DNA of 64,000 nt from Streptomyces olivaceoviridis (GCF_014650115.1 NZ_BMUI01000002.1:1-64000); one strand, 5' to 3'; shown: positions 8,121 through 17,863, counted from the stretch's first letter. Translations and numbers: made by a program. The notes: generated by a model from the letters alone, not told the origin.

Positions 8121-8678
8121 ATGAACCAGATCGAGGAGAGTTCATCCGGTCTTCCTCAGCCGTTGCGGGCCATCGGCTCCGGACTGCGCCGCTTGCCCGG
8201 AACAGAGCAGGTGAGCAAGGTCACCGACAGTGCACTGGATTGGATCGGAGTCATCTCCCCACGCGGCCGCCGGGTGGCGGTCTACGCCGGAGCCGGGGTG
8301 CTCGGCTTCGCCGGAGTGGTGGAATGGCCCGTGGCCCTCACCGGGGCGGCCGTCGCCTGGCTGACCCAGCCACACCCCCGGCAGAGCGAGCACCCGCCGA
8401 GTGACCTGGCAAAGGACGGCATGCGGTCCGCCGCGGCCGACACCGGCACCACGCCCAGGGAAACCACCGACCCGGAGTCCTACGGTGCCGGCGACAGGCT
8501 GGAACCCTCCCATTTCCACCAGGACCGCCCCGCAGACCACCCGCACGAGCAACCGGCCAAGGTCGGCGACCCCACCACGGCATCCGCGCTCAAACAGGTC
8601 GCGAGGGCCTCCTCGCATCATGCCGCACCACACTCGGCCCAGGACGCTCCCAAGAGCCCGCCTGACACGGGAGTGTGA
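8121..8678 (+). CDS. hypothetical protein with a central hydrophobic segment
   Basis: This 185-residue protein is not recognised. The start at 8121 is supported by GGAGGGAGC 5 bases upstream; an in-frame ATG at 8094 lacks one. The N-terminal 50 residues are polar. A hydrophobic stretch at about residues 55-85 (AVYAGAGVLGFAGVVEWPVAL then TGAAVAWLTQ, given here in parts) could form one or two membrane helices. The C-terminal 100 residues are hydrophilic, rich in Pro, His and Asp, and probably disordered. It lies next to the SigB-family gene and may belong to a stress regulon, which is inference from position only. Confidence 0.7.
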   Translation: MNQIEESSSGLPQPLRAIGSGLRRLPGTEQVSKVTDSALDWIGVISPRGRRVAVYAGAGVLGFAGVVEWPVALTGAAVAWLTQPHPRQSEHPPSDLAKDGMRSAAADTGTTPRETTDPESYGAGDRLEPSHFHQDRPADHPHEQPAKVGDPTTASALKQVARASSHHAAPHSAQDAPKSPPDTGV

Positions 8679-8804
8679 GCAAAGGTGTGTGCTCCTTCAC
8701 CAGTTCCGGAGGTCTCACAGCACACCGACACAAACCATCCGTCACCGCGCTGGAAAGCATGGCCGAGGAGAGACCGCCGGTGCCGTGCGAACCGGCACGG
8801 CGTG

Positions 8805-9293
8805 TCATTCCGAAGGGATGCGGAACTCGAATTCGGGACGGTCCCACGGTACGGCGGGCGGGTTCGCGAGCGCGGTCCCGGTCCGCACCGCACCGGCGCG
8901 GTGGTAGAAACCCTCGGCGGGAAGATGCGCCACGACCTTGACACGGTCGAGCCCGGCGGCACGGGCCTCAGACCGCATGTGCGCGACGAGCAGCCGTCCG
9001 ATACCCCGTCCTTGCGCTTCGTCGGCGACGAACAGCAGGTCGAGCTCCGGTGGAGCGAGGACGAGCGAGTAGAACCCGAGGACCCGGCCTCCCTGCTCGT
9101 CGTCGCCGACGGCCACGAAGGCGCGGTGGGCCTCGATGTAATCAGGACCGACCCGGTAGCCCGCGACCGCGGCTGCGTACTTGCCCTGGTAGGCGCCTGA
9201 GCCACGCACGAGCCGCGTGAGCCGTTTGGCATCCCGCGCGACGGCCCTCCGTATCGTGATCGGCCGGCTGATCGGGGAAGTACGTGAACCCAT
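8805..9293 (-). CDS. GNAT-family N-acetyltransferase
   Basis: This 162-residue GNAT protein carries the acetyl-CoA-binding motif A as DEAQGRGIGRLLVAHMRSEA (about residues 88-107), preceded by the beta-4 strand LDLLFVA and followed by VKVVAHLPAEGFYHRAGAV, a typical GNAT C-terminal strand. The N-terminus ITIRRAVARDAKRL is also standard. Substrate unknown. I chose ATG 9293 because it gives a full GNAT N-terminus; no strong ribosome-binding site is visible before it. It runs toward the convergent hypothetical gene at 8121-8678. Confidence 0.85.
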   Translation of the reverse strand: MGSRTSPISRPITIRRAVARDAKRLTRLVRGSGAYQGKYAAAVAGYRVGPDYIEAHRAFVAVGDDEQGGRVLGFYSLVLAPPELDLLFVADEAQGRGIGRLLVAHMRSEARAAGLDRVKVVAHLPAEGFYHRAGAVRTGTALANPPAVPWDRPEFEFRIPSE

Positions 9294-9665
9294 CGGGAGA
9301 GTATGTCGCACCGAGGTGTGCCGTCGTACGGCGGATCGGCTGCTCGGGCCGGATTTCCGCACCGCTCCCGGGAACCGCCTGCCCAGGCTCCGATCGACCC
9401 AGTCACCGCCGCACCGGCTGCCCGCCCGCCGACGGCAACCGCTGCGGAGGAGCCCGGGAACGGGGCGGCCAACCACTGCTTGCCCTGAACCTGCCGCGCA
9501 TGCCGTCGCTGTGTCCTTGCTCCGGGTATTCCCAAGAGGACAACCGAGTGCGACGGCGCGCGCGGCGTTGTGACCCACCTGTTCGGTAGCCCACCGACAG
9601 GTCCGGCGCCTGGATCATGCTCACGTTGCGCCGTCCCCGTCGGTCAGGGCCCCTCGTGTCCACGG
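9294..9665. other. intergenic region
   Basis: No gene, RNA or repeat is recognised. Open frames crossing the region show neither a ribosome-binding site nor a conserved motif. The promoter of the GNAT gene and the 3' end of the operon at 9666-15062 fall here. Confidence 0.4.
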
Positions 9666-10922
9666 TCAGGCGGGCGGCGGCAGGTCGGGGAGGGCCGCGA
9701 CCTTCTTGCTGTGGTCTGCCGCCAGGCGTACCAGGCGTTTGTACTCCGCTTCGGTCAGTGCGACGTCGGACGTGTGGATCTGGCTGTGGTACTGACCACT
9801 GCTCGGCCCGCCGACCGGGACCGAGGGGCCGGTGGCGGTGCACGACAGGTCGGTCGACTTGCCCGGCTTGATCAGGACGGCGCCCGAGCAGTCCTTGCCG
9901 ACCCGCACGGGTGCCCCGTCCCGGTCTATGGTCCACGCGTAGTTCACCTGGACGGCTTCGGAGGCCTCGGCGTCCGCGGTGGAACCGAGGAAGGTGACGG
10001 TCACCCGGGCCTTGAAGATGCACAGGGTCGGAGCGCATTTGCCCTCGTAGTCGCGCAGGGTCTGGAGGGTCACGCTGATGCGCGGATTGACCGCTTCGCG
10101 CGCCATGGTGAACTTCGACGGGAAGTCGGCGGAGAACTGGTTCACCTCCTTCCGTGACATCGCCTGGATATTGATCACGGCCGATCCGCCGGGGAAATCG
10201 ATGCGGTCGACGAACCGGGCGCCGCCCACCATTTTCTTGCCCAGGCATATGGTCATGCCGTCGGCATGGAATGGGGTACAGGAGTGATCGCCGACGGTGA
10301 CGGGGTCGCCGACGGTGATCTTCTCGTCGGGGACCTTTTTGAGCAGCAGGGTTTTCGCCAGTTCCGGAGGCGCCAGGGTCGTGGCGAGATCTTGGGAGAA
10401 GAACACCCCCGGTACCACCAGTGAGGGGTGTTCCGCGAGCACCGCGGACTTTTCCGCCATGCCGAGCGACTGCCACGCTTTGGTGTCTCCCCGCAGGAAC
10501 GACTTGCCGTCGATGGCCACGTACGCGAGTGGGGGACTGCCGGGCATCGTCAACGTGCCCAGCGCGTCACCGGGATTGCTGACGACCAGGTCCAGCCGGG
10601 CGTTGCCGTGCTCCTTGACCTTTATGGTGCCGGTGTAGTGCAGAGCCGGGGCGTCGCGCAGCAGTGCCGCGGAGCGGGCCAACGCGGAGCGCGGGGAGGA
10701 AGAAGAGCCGTCCGGCCCGGTGTCGGTGGCTTTGATGATCCACAGGAGCACCGCGACGAGGACGGCGAGGACGCCCAGTGCGATGAGCACGGCACGCCGC
10801 CGTGAGCGGCGGCGCGGGGGTAAGCCGTCGCCGGCGTTCTCGTCGCGCCCGCCGTCGTCCTCGCCTGTGGCGGGAAGGGGCGGCTCCTCCGGCGGGACGG
10901 GTCGCGCGAGGTCGTCAGTCAT
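9666..10922 (-). CDS. membrane-anchored hypothetical protein
   Basis: This 418-residue protein has a cytoplasmic acidic N-terminus, a basic stop (PPRRRSRRR) and one transmembrane helix (AVLIALGVLAVLVAVLLWII, about residues 44-63). A long extracytoplasmic domain follows, with cysteines in pairs (HSC...MTIC and KCAPTLC) that may form disulphides. The start of the domain (ALARSAALLRDAPALHYTGTI) resembles LppX/LprG-like actinobacterial folds that handle lipids, but this is a weak impression. It overlaps the upstream lipoprotein gene by ATGA, so the two are translationally coupled. Function unknown. Confidence 0.8.
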   Translation of the reverse strand: MTDDLARPVPPEEPPLPATGEDDGGRDENAGDGLPPRRRSRRRAVLIALGVLAVLVAVLLWIIKATDTGPDGSSSSPRSALARSAALLRDAPALHYTGTIKVKEHGNARLDLVVSNPGDALGTLTMPGSPPLAYVAIDGKSFLRGDTKAWQSLGMAEKSAVLAEHPSLVVPGVFFSQDLATTLAPPELAKTLLLKKVPDEKITVGDPVTVGDHSCTPFHADGMTICLGKKMVGGARFVDRIDFPGGSAVINIQAMSRKEVNQFSADFPSKFTMAREAVNPRISVTLQTLRDYEGKCAPTLCIFKARVTVTFLGSTADAEASEAVQVNYAWTIDRDGAPVRVGKDCSGAVLIKPGKSTDLSCTATGPSVPVGGPSSGQYHSQIHTSDVALTEAEYKRLVRLAADHSKKVAALPDLPPPA

Positions 10923-11491
10923 CTTCCCTCACCCGCTTTCCCGCTGCGCGGGGTGAGACAGGTGACGGGAACGATCGTGGGATAGGTGTAGGACCTCTCC
11001 GCCACGACCTTGCCGTCGATGGTGATGCGGCAGGTGGTGGTGCCGGTTCCCGCGATGTCCTTGCGGTCGGGGATGGCCCCGGTCTCGCAGGAGTCGCCAC
11101 CGGTCGCCCGGCCCAGGCAGCCGGTCCCGTTGGCCGACAAGTGAACCCACGGGTCCTTGCCCTCCACGGTGAGCGTGACCTTCCACGGCGATTCCGCCGA
11201 CAGGTCCCCCTCGCCCTTCTTCCCGATGGTGGTGATGCCCTGTGGTCCGGTGGTCGTACCGAAGTAGTTGATGGCTATCGGCCGGCCGTAATCGGAGGTG
11301 GCCTCCAGTACGACGGTGTGGTGTTCGACCGATTCCTCGTTCTTGGCGCTACCGCTCTTGTCGCCGTTCTTGTCGCTGCCGCATGCCGTCAGCGCGAGCG
11401 CTCCACTCAGGACGATGAGCGCGATCCGTCCGGGCAGGCCCGGTAATTGCCGCCTACGCCTTCGGGCGGCATCCCCCTCGACAATCGCCAT
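10919..11491 (-). CDS. putative lipoprotein
   Basis: This 190-residue protein has a basic N-terminus (RRRRRQL), a hydrophobic h-region (IALIVLSGALAL) and a lipobox LTAC with the acylated Cys at about residue 37, so it should be exported and lipid-anchored. The mature part is beta-rich, with an MmpS-like pattern: VVLEATSDYGRPIAINYFG, then SPWKVTLTVEG, and CRITIDGKVVAERSYTYPTI near the end. Mycobacterial MmpS proteins share this layout, so membership of the MmpS-like fold is possible. Its stop overlaps the next gene by ATGA. No ribosome-binding site is obvious at 11491. Confidence 0.8.
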   Translation of the reverse strand: MAIVEGDAARRRRRQLPGLPGRIALIVLSGALALTACGSDKNGDKSGSAKNEESVEHHTVVLEATSDYGRPIAINYFGTTTGPQGITTIGKKGEGDLSAESPWKVTLTVEGKDPWVHLSANGTGCLGRATGGDSCETGAIPDRKDIAGTGTTTCRITIDGKVVAERSYTYPTIVPVTCLTPRSGKAGEGR

Positions 11492-11595
11492 GGGGCGACT
11501 GTAGCGGCGATCGCCGGGAGCGACCGCAATTCTGCGTAATTGCCACGCACCTGCCACCGCGGTCGGTAACCCCTCACGGGCCGCACACGGGTCGT

Positions 11596-14505
11596 TCACG
11601 GAGTTTCGGTTCCGGGCCGGATCGCGCCCGTCTCGGCGAGCCAATAGAGCATCGCGTCCGCCGAGTCGACCGCGTCCTGGTGGGCGGTGCCGGCAGCCTG
11701 GGCGGTCGCGGAACCCGGTCGTGCGGCGAGATCCCGGCATGCGGTGGCCAACGTCTGGTAGCGGGTCAGCAGGCGTGACCACAGCTCTTGCCCCGTCGCA
11801 TCGGGCACGGTGAAGTACGCGCCGGCCCGCTTCGCCGCCCGGGCCAGCCCCTCGCACGCCGTGCGCAGCTTGCCCATCGCCTCGACGAACTCCGCGTCCG
11901 AGACGGAGTTCGCCCCTGCCACGAACGCGGTGGTGTAGGCACGCTCCGCCGCGGAGAGCGCGTTGATGCGGTCCAGGCCCCCGACCGCTGCCCACGCCTG
12001 GCCCTGGACCCGCGCCATCGACGCCGAGGGAGCCTGGGTCGACTGATCCAGCATCAGCTCCGACGGCCGGGAAGCGCGGGCGGTCGAGCCGGACGCCTGG
12101 ACGGTGAGGGCCGTCGCGCCGAACCCGGCGACGACGACCGCGACGGCCGCCAGGCGGGCGCCGCGCTGCCACACCTGGCGAAGCGGCCGTTCCGCGGTGG
12201 GCCGCGCTGTCGGGTGCTGCCCGCTTCGGCCGGCCCGCCGCCACAGGACCCGGGCACCGCGGCCCGCGAAGGTGGCCAGGCCGGCCACCGGCGTGCCCAG
12301 GGCCAGCGCGTAGGCCAGTTCCGTCCTCACCAGGGGCCACGCCACCACGTTCGGCCACCATCTGCACGTGCCGGTCATGGTGTTGAGCGGACCGAGGCAG
12401 CCGTCCGTCCGCATCAGGAGATAGGCGGCCCCCGCGCCCAGCAGAGCGGTGACACCCGCCGCGACCAGCCCGGCCAGCAGCCATGCCGAGTCCGTCGCCG
12501 CGGCGACGGCGGCGGCGGTCAGGGCCATCGCACCGCAGATCACGAGAACGGGCCACATCAGGTGCACCAGTTGGAACGGCCCCGTCATGCGCACGGCCGA
12601 CGGGTCCGGCGTGTGCATGTGGGCCAGCGCCATGGCCAGCCCGGCCCAGCAGACGAGCCCGCCCGCCAGCCCGGCGACCAGGTGCCGCCCCAGCCCCGAA
12701 GGGGGTGGGGGGAGCGGCGCGACCGTCTCCGGCCAGGCTTTGGCCAGCCATGTCGGGCGGCGCAGCGGCGGGCGGGTCGCCAGTACGAGCAGCGGGAGTG
12801 CCCAGAGCGGCACACCAGCCCACCACAGGCTCTCGGCGGAGGCGTCGGTGCCGGGCAGGACGCCCACCACCGCGACGGTCTCCAGCAGCGGGCCGATGTG
12901 CGCGGGCGGCAGTCCGGGCAGGCCGTACGAGCCCAGGAGTCCGGCCGTCGTGTACGGCCAGCCGTCGGTCAGGACCTCGCCCTGGGCGTACCACCAGTAC
13001 AGCAGTGAGGCGAGCGCGAGCGAGGGCACCGCCAGGCTCACGAGCATGGCCGGGCCCAACGACCTCCCCCGCCAGGCCCTGATGCACCACTCGGCGTTCT
13101 GCGCGGTCCACGTCATCACCAGGACCAGCGCGGCGACGAGGATCAGCAGTGCCTCGGGATGCGCCGGCAGCCAGCGGTTCCCGGCGGCTCTCGGGCCGGT
13201 CAACTCGCCCACCACGGTGCCGGAGCCGAGCCACAGACCGACGAGCCGGCCCGACGGGGTCGGCCGCCCCGTGAGGAGGGCGTACAGCACGGCACGCCAC
13301 AGCGCGACGCCGCCGATGCCCACGACCAGTCCCGCGACGAGCACCGCTTTGGCCGGAAGGGCACCGTACGGCAGGCTCCCGAGGTGCCACACGAGGATGT
13401 CGGCCGAGAGGCCGGTGAGGAACAGGGGCAGCGCCTCCAGCGCGAACAGCGCCTTCGGGTCGGTCAGCGATGTCCGGCGCAGCGCCCAGGACGGGTGCGT
13501 GTGCCAGAGTTCGGCGAACCTGGCGAACAGCCTCGGCCACACGCCGGAGCGCCGCGCGGCGGGGACCTCCCAGGGTTCCCGGCTCGCGCCCCAGCGCGCC
13601 GCCATGAGGTCGGCGTAGATCTCACGGTTGCGCAGGATCCCGGCGCGCGTGAGGTGGACCGCCACCACGATCAGGCCGCCGAGGACCAGGCTGTGCGTGT
13701 TGAACGGGGCGAACAGGCTCCGGCCGTCCGGGGTGCCGGCGAAGAGGAGGACGTCCAGGCCCGTCGCCGCCCAGGGAAGCAGGATCAGTACGAGGAACAC
13801 CCGCCACAGGGCGATGGTGGCGTAGGTGACACCGATGTCCCCGTTGCGCAGGTGCGCGAGTTCGTGCAGCACCACGGCGCGGAACCGGTCGCGATGGGGG
13901 TCGCTCGTGACGACCAGACCGACGTCCAGGCAGACCGTGGGCCTGCGCCGGCGGCCGAACGCGACGGCGCCGGCCGTCTGTGCCGCCGGGTCGACGACGA
14001 AGCGGGGTGGGCGGGTGAGTCCGGCGACGGCCGTCAGTTCGTCGAGCAGTGGCCGCAGCGCGCCGTGCACGTCCATCGCGTCCAGGGGCACGACCTTGGA
14101 GCGGCGCGTCCGCCACACGGGCAGCAGCCAGTACACCGCGACGGCCGCGGCGAGCGCCACCGCGCCCACGCCGAGCGACACCCCGGTGAAGTCCTGGCTG
14201 TACCGCGCCGTGCATTCCTCCAGCGCGGACGCGTTGCGGGTGTACTGGACGTAGCTCGCGCTGAAGGACACGCCGGGGTCGATGCCTGCCGCCAGCCGGC
14301 AAGCCGCCTCCTTGTCGGCCATCGCGGACGATGCGAGGACGTGCCGGACGGTCCTGGGGACCATGCTCGCGCCGGCCGCCGACAACAGCAGCACGAGCAG
14401 GGCGAAACGCAGTGTCGTGCCGGCCGCGAGAACCCGCTCGTCGAGCGGCGCCGAGGCGGTCCGCTCCCCCGCCTTCGGAGCGGCATCGGGGGGTAAGCCG
14501 GCCAT
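11596..14505 (-). CDS. large multi-pass membrane protein with M48 metalloprotease domain
   Basis: This 969-residue protein begins with one hydrophobic helix (about residues 33-50), an extracytoplasmic loop, a second helix (about 108-130), then an M48-type zinc protease domain. The HExxH motif is HELAHLRNGD (about 214-223) and a likely third ligand is in NREIYADLMAARW (about 308-320). Many further helices follow over residues 330-790. The C-terminal 170 residues, after one more helix, are extracytoplasmic and helical. HtpX/Ste24-like proteases degrade or process membrane proteins. The start overlaps the stop of the upstream gene (TGATG), so expression is coupled. The long membrane extension is unusual for M48 proteins. 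Confidence 0.85.
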   Translation of the reverse strand: MAGLPPDAAPKAGERTASAPLDERVLAAGTTLRFALLVLLLSAAGASMVPRTVRHVLASSAMADKEAACRLAAGIDPGVSFSASYVQYTRNASALEECTARYSQDFTGVSLGVGAVALAAAVAVYWLLPVWRTRRSKVVPLDAMDVHGALRPLLDELTAVAGLTRPPRFVVDPAAQTAGAVAFGRRRRPTVCLDVGLVVTSDPHRDRFRAVVLHELAHLRNGDIGVTYATIALWRVFLVLILLPWAATGLDVLLFAGTPDGRSLFAPFNTHSLVLGGLIVVAVHLTRAGILRNREIYADLMAARWGASREPWEVPAARRSGVWPRLFARFAELWHTHPSWALRRTSLTDPKALFALEALPLFLTGLSADILVWHLGSLPYGALPAKAVLVAGLVVGIGGVALWRAVLYALLTGRPTPSGRLVGLWLGSGTVVGELTGPRAAGNRWLPAHPEALLILVAALVLVMTWTAQNAEWCIRAWRGRSLGPAMLVSLAVPSLALASLLYWWYAQGEVLTDGWPYTTAGLLGSYGLPGLPPAHIGPLLETVAVVGVLPGTDASAESLWWAGVPLWALPLLVLATRPPLRRPTWLAKAWPETVAPLPPPPSGLGRHLVAGLAGGLVCWAGLAMALAHMHTPDPSAVRMTGPFQLVHLMWPVLVICGAMALTAAAVAAATDSAWLLAGLVAAGVTALLGAGAAYLLMRTDGCLGPLNTMTGTCRWWPNVVAWPLVRTELAYALALGTPVAGLATFAGRGARVLWRRAGRSGQHPTARPTAERPLRQVWQRGARLAAVAVVVAGFGATALTVQASGSTARASRPSELMLDQSTQAPSASMARVQGQAWAAVGGLDRINALSAAERAYTTAFVAGANSVSDAEFVEAMGKLRTACEGLARAAKRAGAYFTVPDATGQELWSRLLTRYQTLATACRDLAARPGSATAQAAGTAHQDAVDSADAMLYWLAETGAIRPGTETP

Positions 14506-15062
14506 CAGGCTTCGACGTCGGCCGGGCCGGCCGGATCGGTACGGCCGTCCGGTCCGGCCGGTTCCGGCCCGGCATCCTCCGGTTCGGCCAGCACCAGCCG
14601 GGTCACCACCGCGTCGGCGATCATCGACGCGCGTTCCTCCTCCAGACCACGCTGCGCGGCCGTCGTCAGCACCGACTCCCGTACCAGGGCCAGCTGTTCA
14701 CGGCTCAGCGGCGGAACCGTCACGGCTTCGTCCGGCCGGCGGAAGAGCTTGCGCAGCGCGGATCTCGCCCTGCCGACCCCGCTGTCCACCGCGGTACCCA
14801 CGAGTTGCTGCGCAGCCTGGTGCAGCGCCAGCCACACCACCGGAGTCACCAGCGCGGCGACCTCGCCGAGGCCGAAGCCCAGCGTGTCTCCGCGCCGGCT
14901 CCGGCCGCCCAGCCGCCGTACGACCGTGGCGTCGTCGAACCCGGCCACCCCCGCCACCAGCGGCAGTTCCTCCGGGGCCACCTCGGCCACCACGTCGCGG
15001 ACCACGTCGCGTACCCGCGGGCCGTCCGTCCGGCCGCCGGGCCGAGCCGCTTCGACACCCAT
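14505..15062 (-). CDS. hypothetical protein, first gene of the M48 operon
   Basis: This 185-residue protein is not recognised. The N-terminal half is acidic and basic mixed (RVRDVVRDVVAEVAPEELPL). The centre has a weakly hydrophobic segment (GEVAALVTPVVWLALHQAAQ, about residues 73-92). The C-terminal part is helical (EQLALVRESVLTTAAQRGLE) with a Pro/Gly/Asp-rich tail. It overlaps the M48 gene by TGATG. It may be an accessory or inhibitor of the protease, but only its position suggests this. ATG 15062 was chosen because upstream codons have spacer-like composition. Confidence 0.7.
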   Translation of the reverse strand: MGVEAARPGGRTDGPRVRDVVRDVVAEVAPEELPLVAGVAGFDDATVVRRLGGRSRRGDTLGFGLGEVAALVTPVVWLALHQAAQQLVGTAVDSGVGRARSALRKLFRRPDEAVTVPPLSREQLALVRESVLTTAAQRGLEEERASMIADAVVTRLVLAEPEDAGPEPAGPDGRTDPAGPADVEA

Positions 15063-15218
15063 GACACCCCCGCGATCCGTTCCGGTGAACCCAGGCCGAC
15101 CACCGCACCGGCCCTCACCCTGGCCGAACGGACCCCCACGGGGCAAGCCCGACGCCGTCGCCGCGCCGGCGGGAGAGGGAACACAAGCCACGGGCCGGTG
15201 CGCCTCACGGCTGGAGGC

Positions 15219-16178
15219 TCATCCTCTCCCCACGGCTTGCCCGAGACCGGGCGTCGGATCCAGGTACAGCCGTCTGATCACCGGGAACGACTCCCGCAGT
15301 CGCGCTTCCGCACGTTCACAGGCCCCTACGATGTCGGCCGCCGTGGCCGTGCCCCGGAAGTCGACCTTGGCGGCGACCAGGGCCTCGCGCGGGCCCTGCA
15401 CGAGGGTCGTCAACTCCAGTACGGCTTCGATGTGTTCCACGTGAAGCAGCTCGACGCGTATCCGCTCCCGCACGTCACGCGGGAGCGCGCGGCCGATGAG
15501 GAACTCGGCGTTGGAGCGGCCGAGCACGCAGGCGACGTACAGCAGCAGCGCGCCGATGCACAGGGAGGCGATGCCGTCCCAGACGCCGGAGCCGGTCAAC
15601 TGTCCGCCGAGCAGTCCGACGGCGGCGAGCAGCAGGCCCAGCAGGGCGGTGGAGTCCTCCAGGACGACGGCCTTGACGGCGGTGTCGGGGGTGCGGCGCA
15701 GGAAGCGCCCGAAGGGCACTTTGACGCGGGCCGCCTCACCGCGGGCCTGCTTGAGGCCGGTGCGCAGCGAGTAACCCTCCAGGAGGAAGGCGACGACGAG
15801 GACGACGTAGGAGACCAGGGGGTCGCCGGGGTCCTCGCCGTCGATCAGGGTGTGGATGCCGTCGTAGAGGGAGAAGACGGCGCCGCCGACGAAGGTGGCG
15901 ACGGCGGCGAGCAGGGCCCAGATCCAGCGCTCGGGGCCGTGGCCGAGGGGGTGCTCGTCGTCGGCGGGGCGGGCGCTGCGCTTGAGGGAGGTCAGCAGCA
16001 GCACCTCGGTGACGGTGTCGGCGACCGAGTGCGCGGCCTCCGACAGCATCGCGCTGGAGCCGCTGATCAGGCCGGCGACCACCTTGGCCAGGGCGATGCA
16101 GAGATTGGCGAGGGTGGCGACCACGACCGTGAAGAGGCTCTCGCCGTTCCCTGCCGCTGTGTGTACTGGTTCAGACAT
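15219..16178 (-). CDS. cation diffusion facilitator (CDF) family transporter
   Basis: This 319-residue protein belongs to the CDF efflux family (Zn2+, Co2+, Fe2+ or Mn2+ against protons). It has the family pattern of six helices: the first starts at LFTVVVATLANLCIALAKVV, and the second carries SSAMLSEAAHSVADTVTEVL with the metal-site Ser/His/Asp cluster. A second metal site (LEDSTALLGLLLAA) has D in the expected place of HxxxD, with E-D-S in front. The C-terminal cytoplasmic domain (about 220-319) has the ferredoxin-like CDF fold. ATG 16178 fits the usual N-terminus, with GAGG a few bases upstream. Metal specificity cannot be read. Confidence 0.9.
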   Translation of the reverse strand: MSEPVHTAAGNGESLFTVVVATLANLCIALAKVVAGLISGSSAMLSEAAHSVADTVTEVLLLTSLKRSARPADDEHPLGHGPERWIWALLAAVATFVGGAVFSLYDGIHTLIDGEDPGDPLVSYVVLVVAFLLEGYSLRTGLKQARGEAARVKVPFGRFLRRTPDTAVKAVVLEDSTALLGLLLAAVGLLGGQLTGSGVWDGIASLCIGALLLYVACVLGRSNAEFLIGRALPRDVRERIRVELLHVEHIEAVLELTTLVQGPREALVAAKVDFRGTATAADIVGACERAEARLRESFPVIRRLYLDPTPGLGQAVGRG

Positions 16179-16749
16179 GACCTCGGGGTGTCCTGTACGC
16201 GGTGGCCGGAAGCGCGAGCAGGGAGCCCGCGGCGGAGGGGGCGGCGCCCTGTCGCGGCGGTGCGGGGCGGGACCCACCACTGAGCGCGCTCACCGGCGGA
16301 CCGGCGATGCGCGGGACGACCGTGTCGACGTCCGCCTCCAGGGGTGGTGCGCGGCGAGCCGCGGGCATCTGAGCTCCCTCCGCGCCGGCTTGCGGTCGGC
16401 GGGACGCACTGCCACGGGTTCAGGTGCGTCTCCGCGGCGAACGCTAGGCGCACGACCGCCGGGGACTTGCCGATCCGTGCACGGCCAGGGCACCGAGAGC
16501 GCACGGCTGCCGGGTGCCGTCCGGCCGTACGTGCGGATCCACGGCCGGTGCGGGGCGCCCCTGGTGCCGGCCTTCGCCCGGCCCGCCTGCCCGCCTCGTT
16601 GTGCACAGGGTGGTCAGAGTGCGTGCGCCCGCACGCAAGAGCGGACGTGGCAGCGGCCATAACGTGGCCGCAGTCCAGTGGAACCCGCATCCGGTGGGCA
16701 TGGCCGCGCCGGGACCACCGGCACATCCACGACGTCTCAGGAGTGTGCA
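16179..16749. other. intergenic region between divergent genes
   Basis: I see no gene in these 570 bases. Several long open frames have strongly atypical residue content (Arg/Pro-rich) and no start signal. Promoters for the CDF transporter (minus) and the hydrolase (plus) should be here. Short inverted repeats occur, for example CGGCCGG near 16512-16545, but none is convincing as an operator. Confidence 0.4.
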
Positions 16750-17721
16750 ATGTCTTACGTGTACGAGCCGGTGCAGCCGGTGCTGGAGCCCGCCGCGGCC
16801 GCGTTCGCCGAGGCGACCGCCAACCCGCCGTACCTGGCCGACCTGGGCCCGGTCGAGGGCCGCAAGACGGTCGACGAGGTGCAGTCCGGCGACATCGCCA
16901 AGCCCGCGGTGGACGACGAGTGGATCACCGTCGAGGGCGGTCCCACCGGCTCGGTGCGGGCCCGGATCGTCAAGCCGGCCGGGGCCGAGGGCACGCTGCC
17001 GGTCATCCTCTACATCCACGGCGCCGGCTGGGTCTTCGGCAACGCCCACACCCACGACCGCCTGGTCCGCGAACTCGCCGTCGGCGCCGACGCGGCCGTG
17101 GTCTTCCCCGAGTACGACCTCTCCCCCGAGGTCCGCTACCCGGTCGCCATCGAGCAGAACTACGCGGTCGCCCAGTGGGTCGTGAAGGACGGCGCCTCCA
17201 AGGGCCTGGACGCGTCCCGCCTCGCCGTGGCCGGTGACTCGGTGGGCGGCAACATGGCCGCGGCGCTGACGCTGATGGCCAAGGAGCGCGGTGACGTCTC
17301 CCTGGTGCAGCAGGTGCTGTTCTACCCGGTCACGGACGCGAGCTTCGAGACCGGCTCCTACCACCAGTTCGCCGAGGGCTACTTCCTGCGCCGCGACGGC
17401 ATGCAGTGGTTCTGGGACCAGTACACGACCGACGAGTCCGAGCGCGCCCAGATCACCGCCTCGCCGCTGCGCGCCACCACCGAGCAGCTCGCCGGCCTGC
17501 CCCAGGCCCTGGTCATCACCGCCGAGGCGGACGTGCTGCGCGACGAGGGCGAGGCGTACGCGTCCAAGCTGCGCCAGGCCGGCGTCGCCGTCAGCGCCGT
17601 CCGCGTCGAAGGCGTCATCCACGACTTCGTGATGCTCAACGCCCTGCGTGAGACCCACGGCGCGGAGCTCGCCATCACCCTGGCGGCCCGCACCCTGCAC
17701 GCCGCTCTGCACACCGGCTGA
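16750..17721 (+). CDS. alpha/beta hydrolase of the HSL family (acetyl-hydrolase-like)
   Basis: This 323-residue esterase-like protein has the hormone-sensitive-lipase layout: oxyanion motif IHGAGWVFGN (about residues 97-106, the HGGG(W) variant), nucleophile elbow GDSVGGNMA (about 161-169), and the acidic and His members in ADVLRDEGEAY and EGVIHDFVML. The family hydrolyses short-chain esters, including acylated antibiotics. GGAGTG lies 3-8 bases before the ATG at 16750. It stands alone, with a divergent CDF gene behind. The physiological substrate is unknown. Confidence 0.9.
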   Translation: MSYVYEPVQPVLEPAAAAFAEATANPPYLADLGPVEGRKTVDEVQSGDIAKPAVDDEWITVEGGPTGSVRARIVKPAGAEGTLPVILYIHGAGWVFGNAHTHDRLVRELAVGADAAVVFPEYDLSPEVRYPVAIEQNYAVAQWVVKDGASKGLDASRLAVAGDSVGGNMAAALTLMAKERGDVSLVQQVLFYPVTDASFETGSYHQFAEGYFLRRDGMQWFWDQYTTDESERAQITASPLRATTEQLAGLPQALVITAEADVLRDEGEAYASKLRQAGVAVSAVRVEGVIHDFVMLNALRETHGAELAITLAARTLHAALHTG

Positions 17722-17863
17722 CCGCGGGCGGGACGGCACGCGCGGAGCGGGTACCGCCTGCGTGACAAGGCGGTCAGCCGAACGGTTGGCCGCCTTGCGC
17801 CGTCCGCCCGGCCGCCCCGCCCGGTCCCCCTAGGCACCCGCCCCACACCCCCGTGGAGAGACA

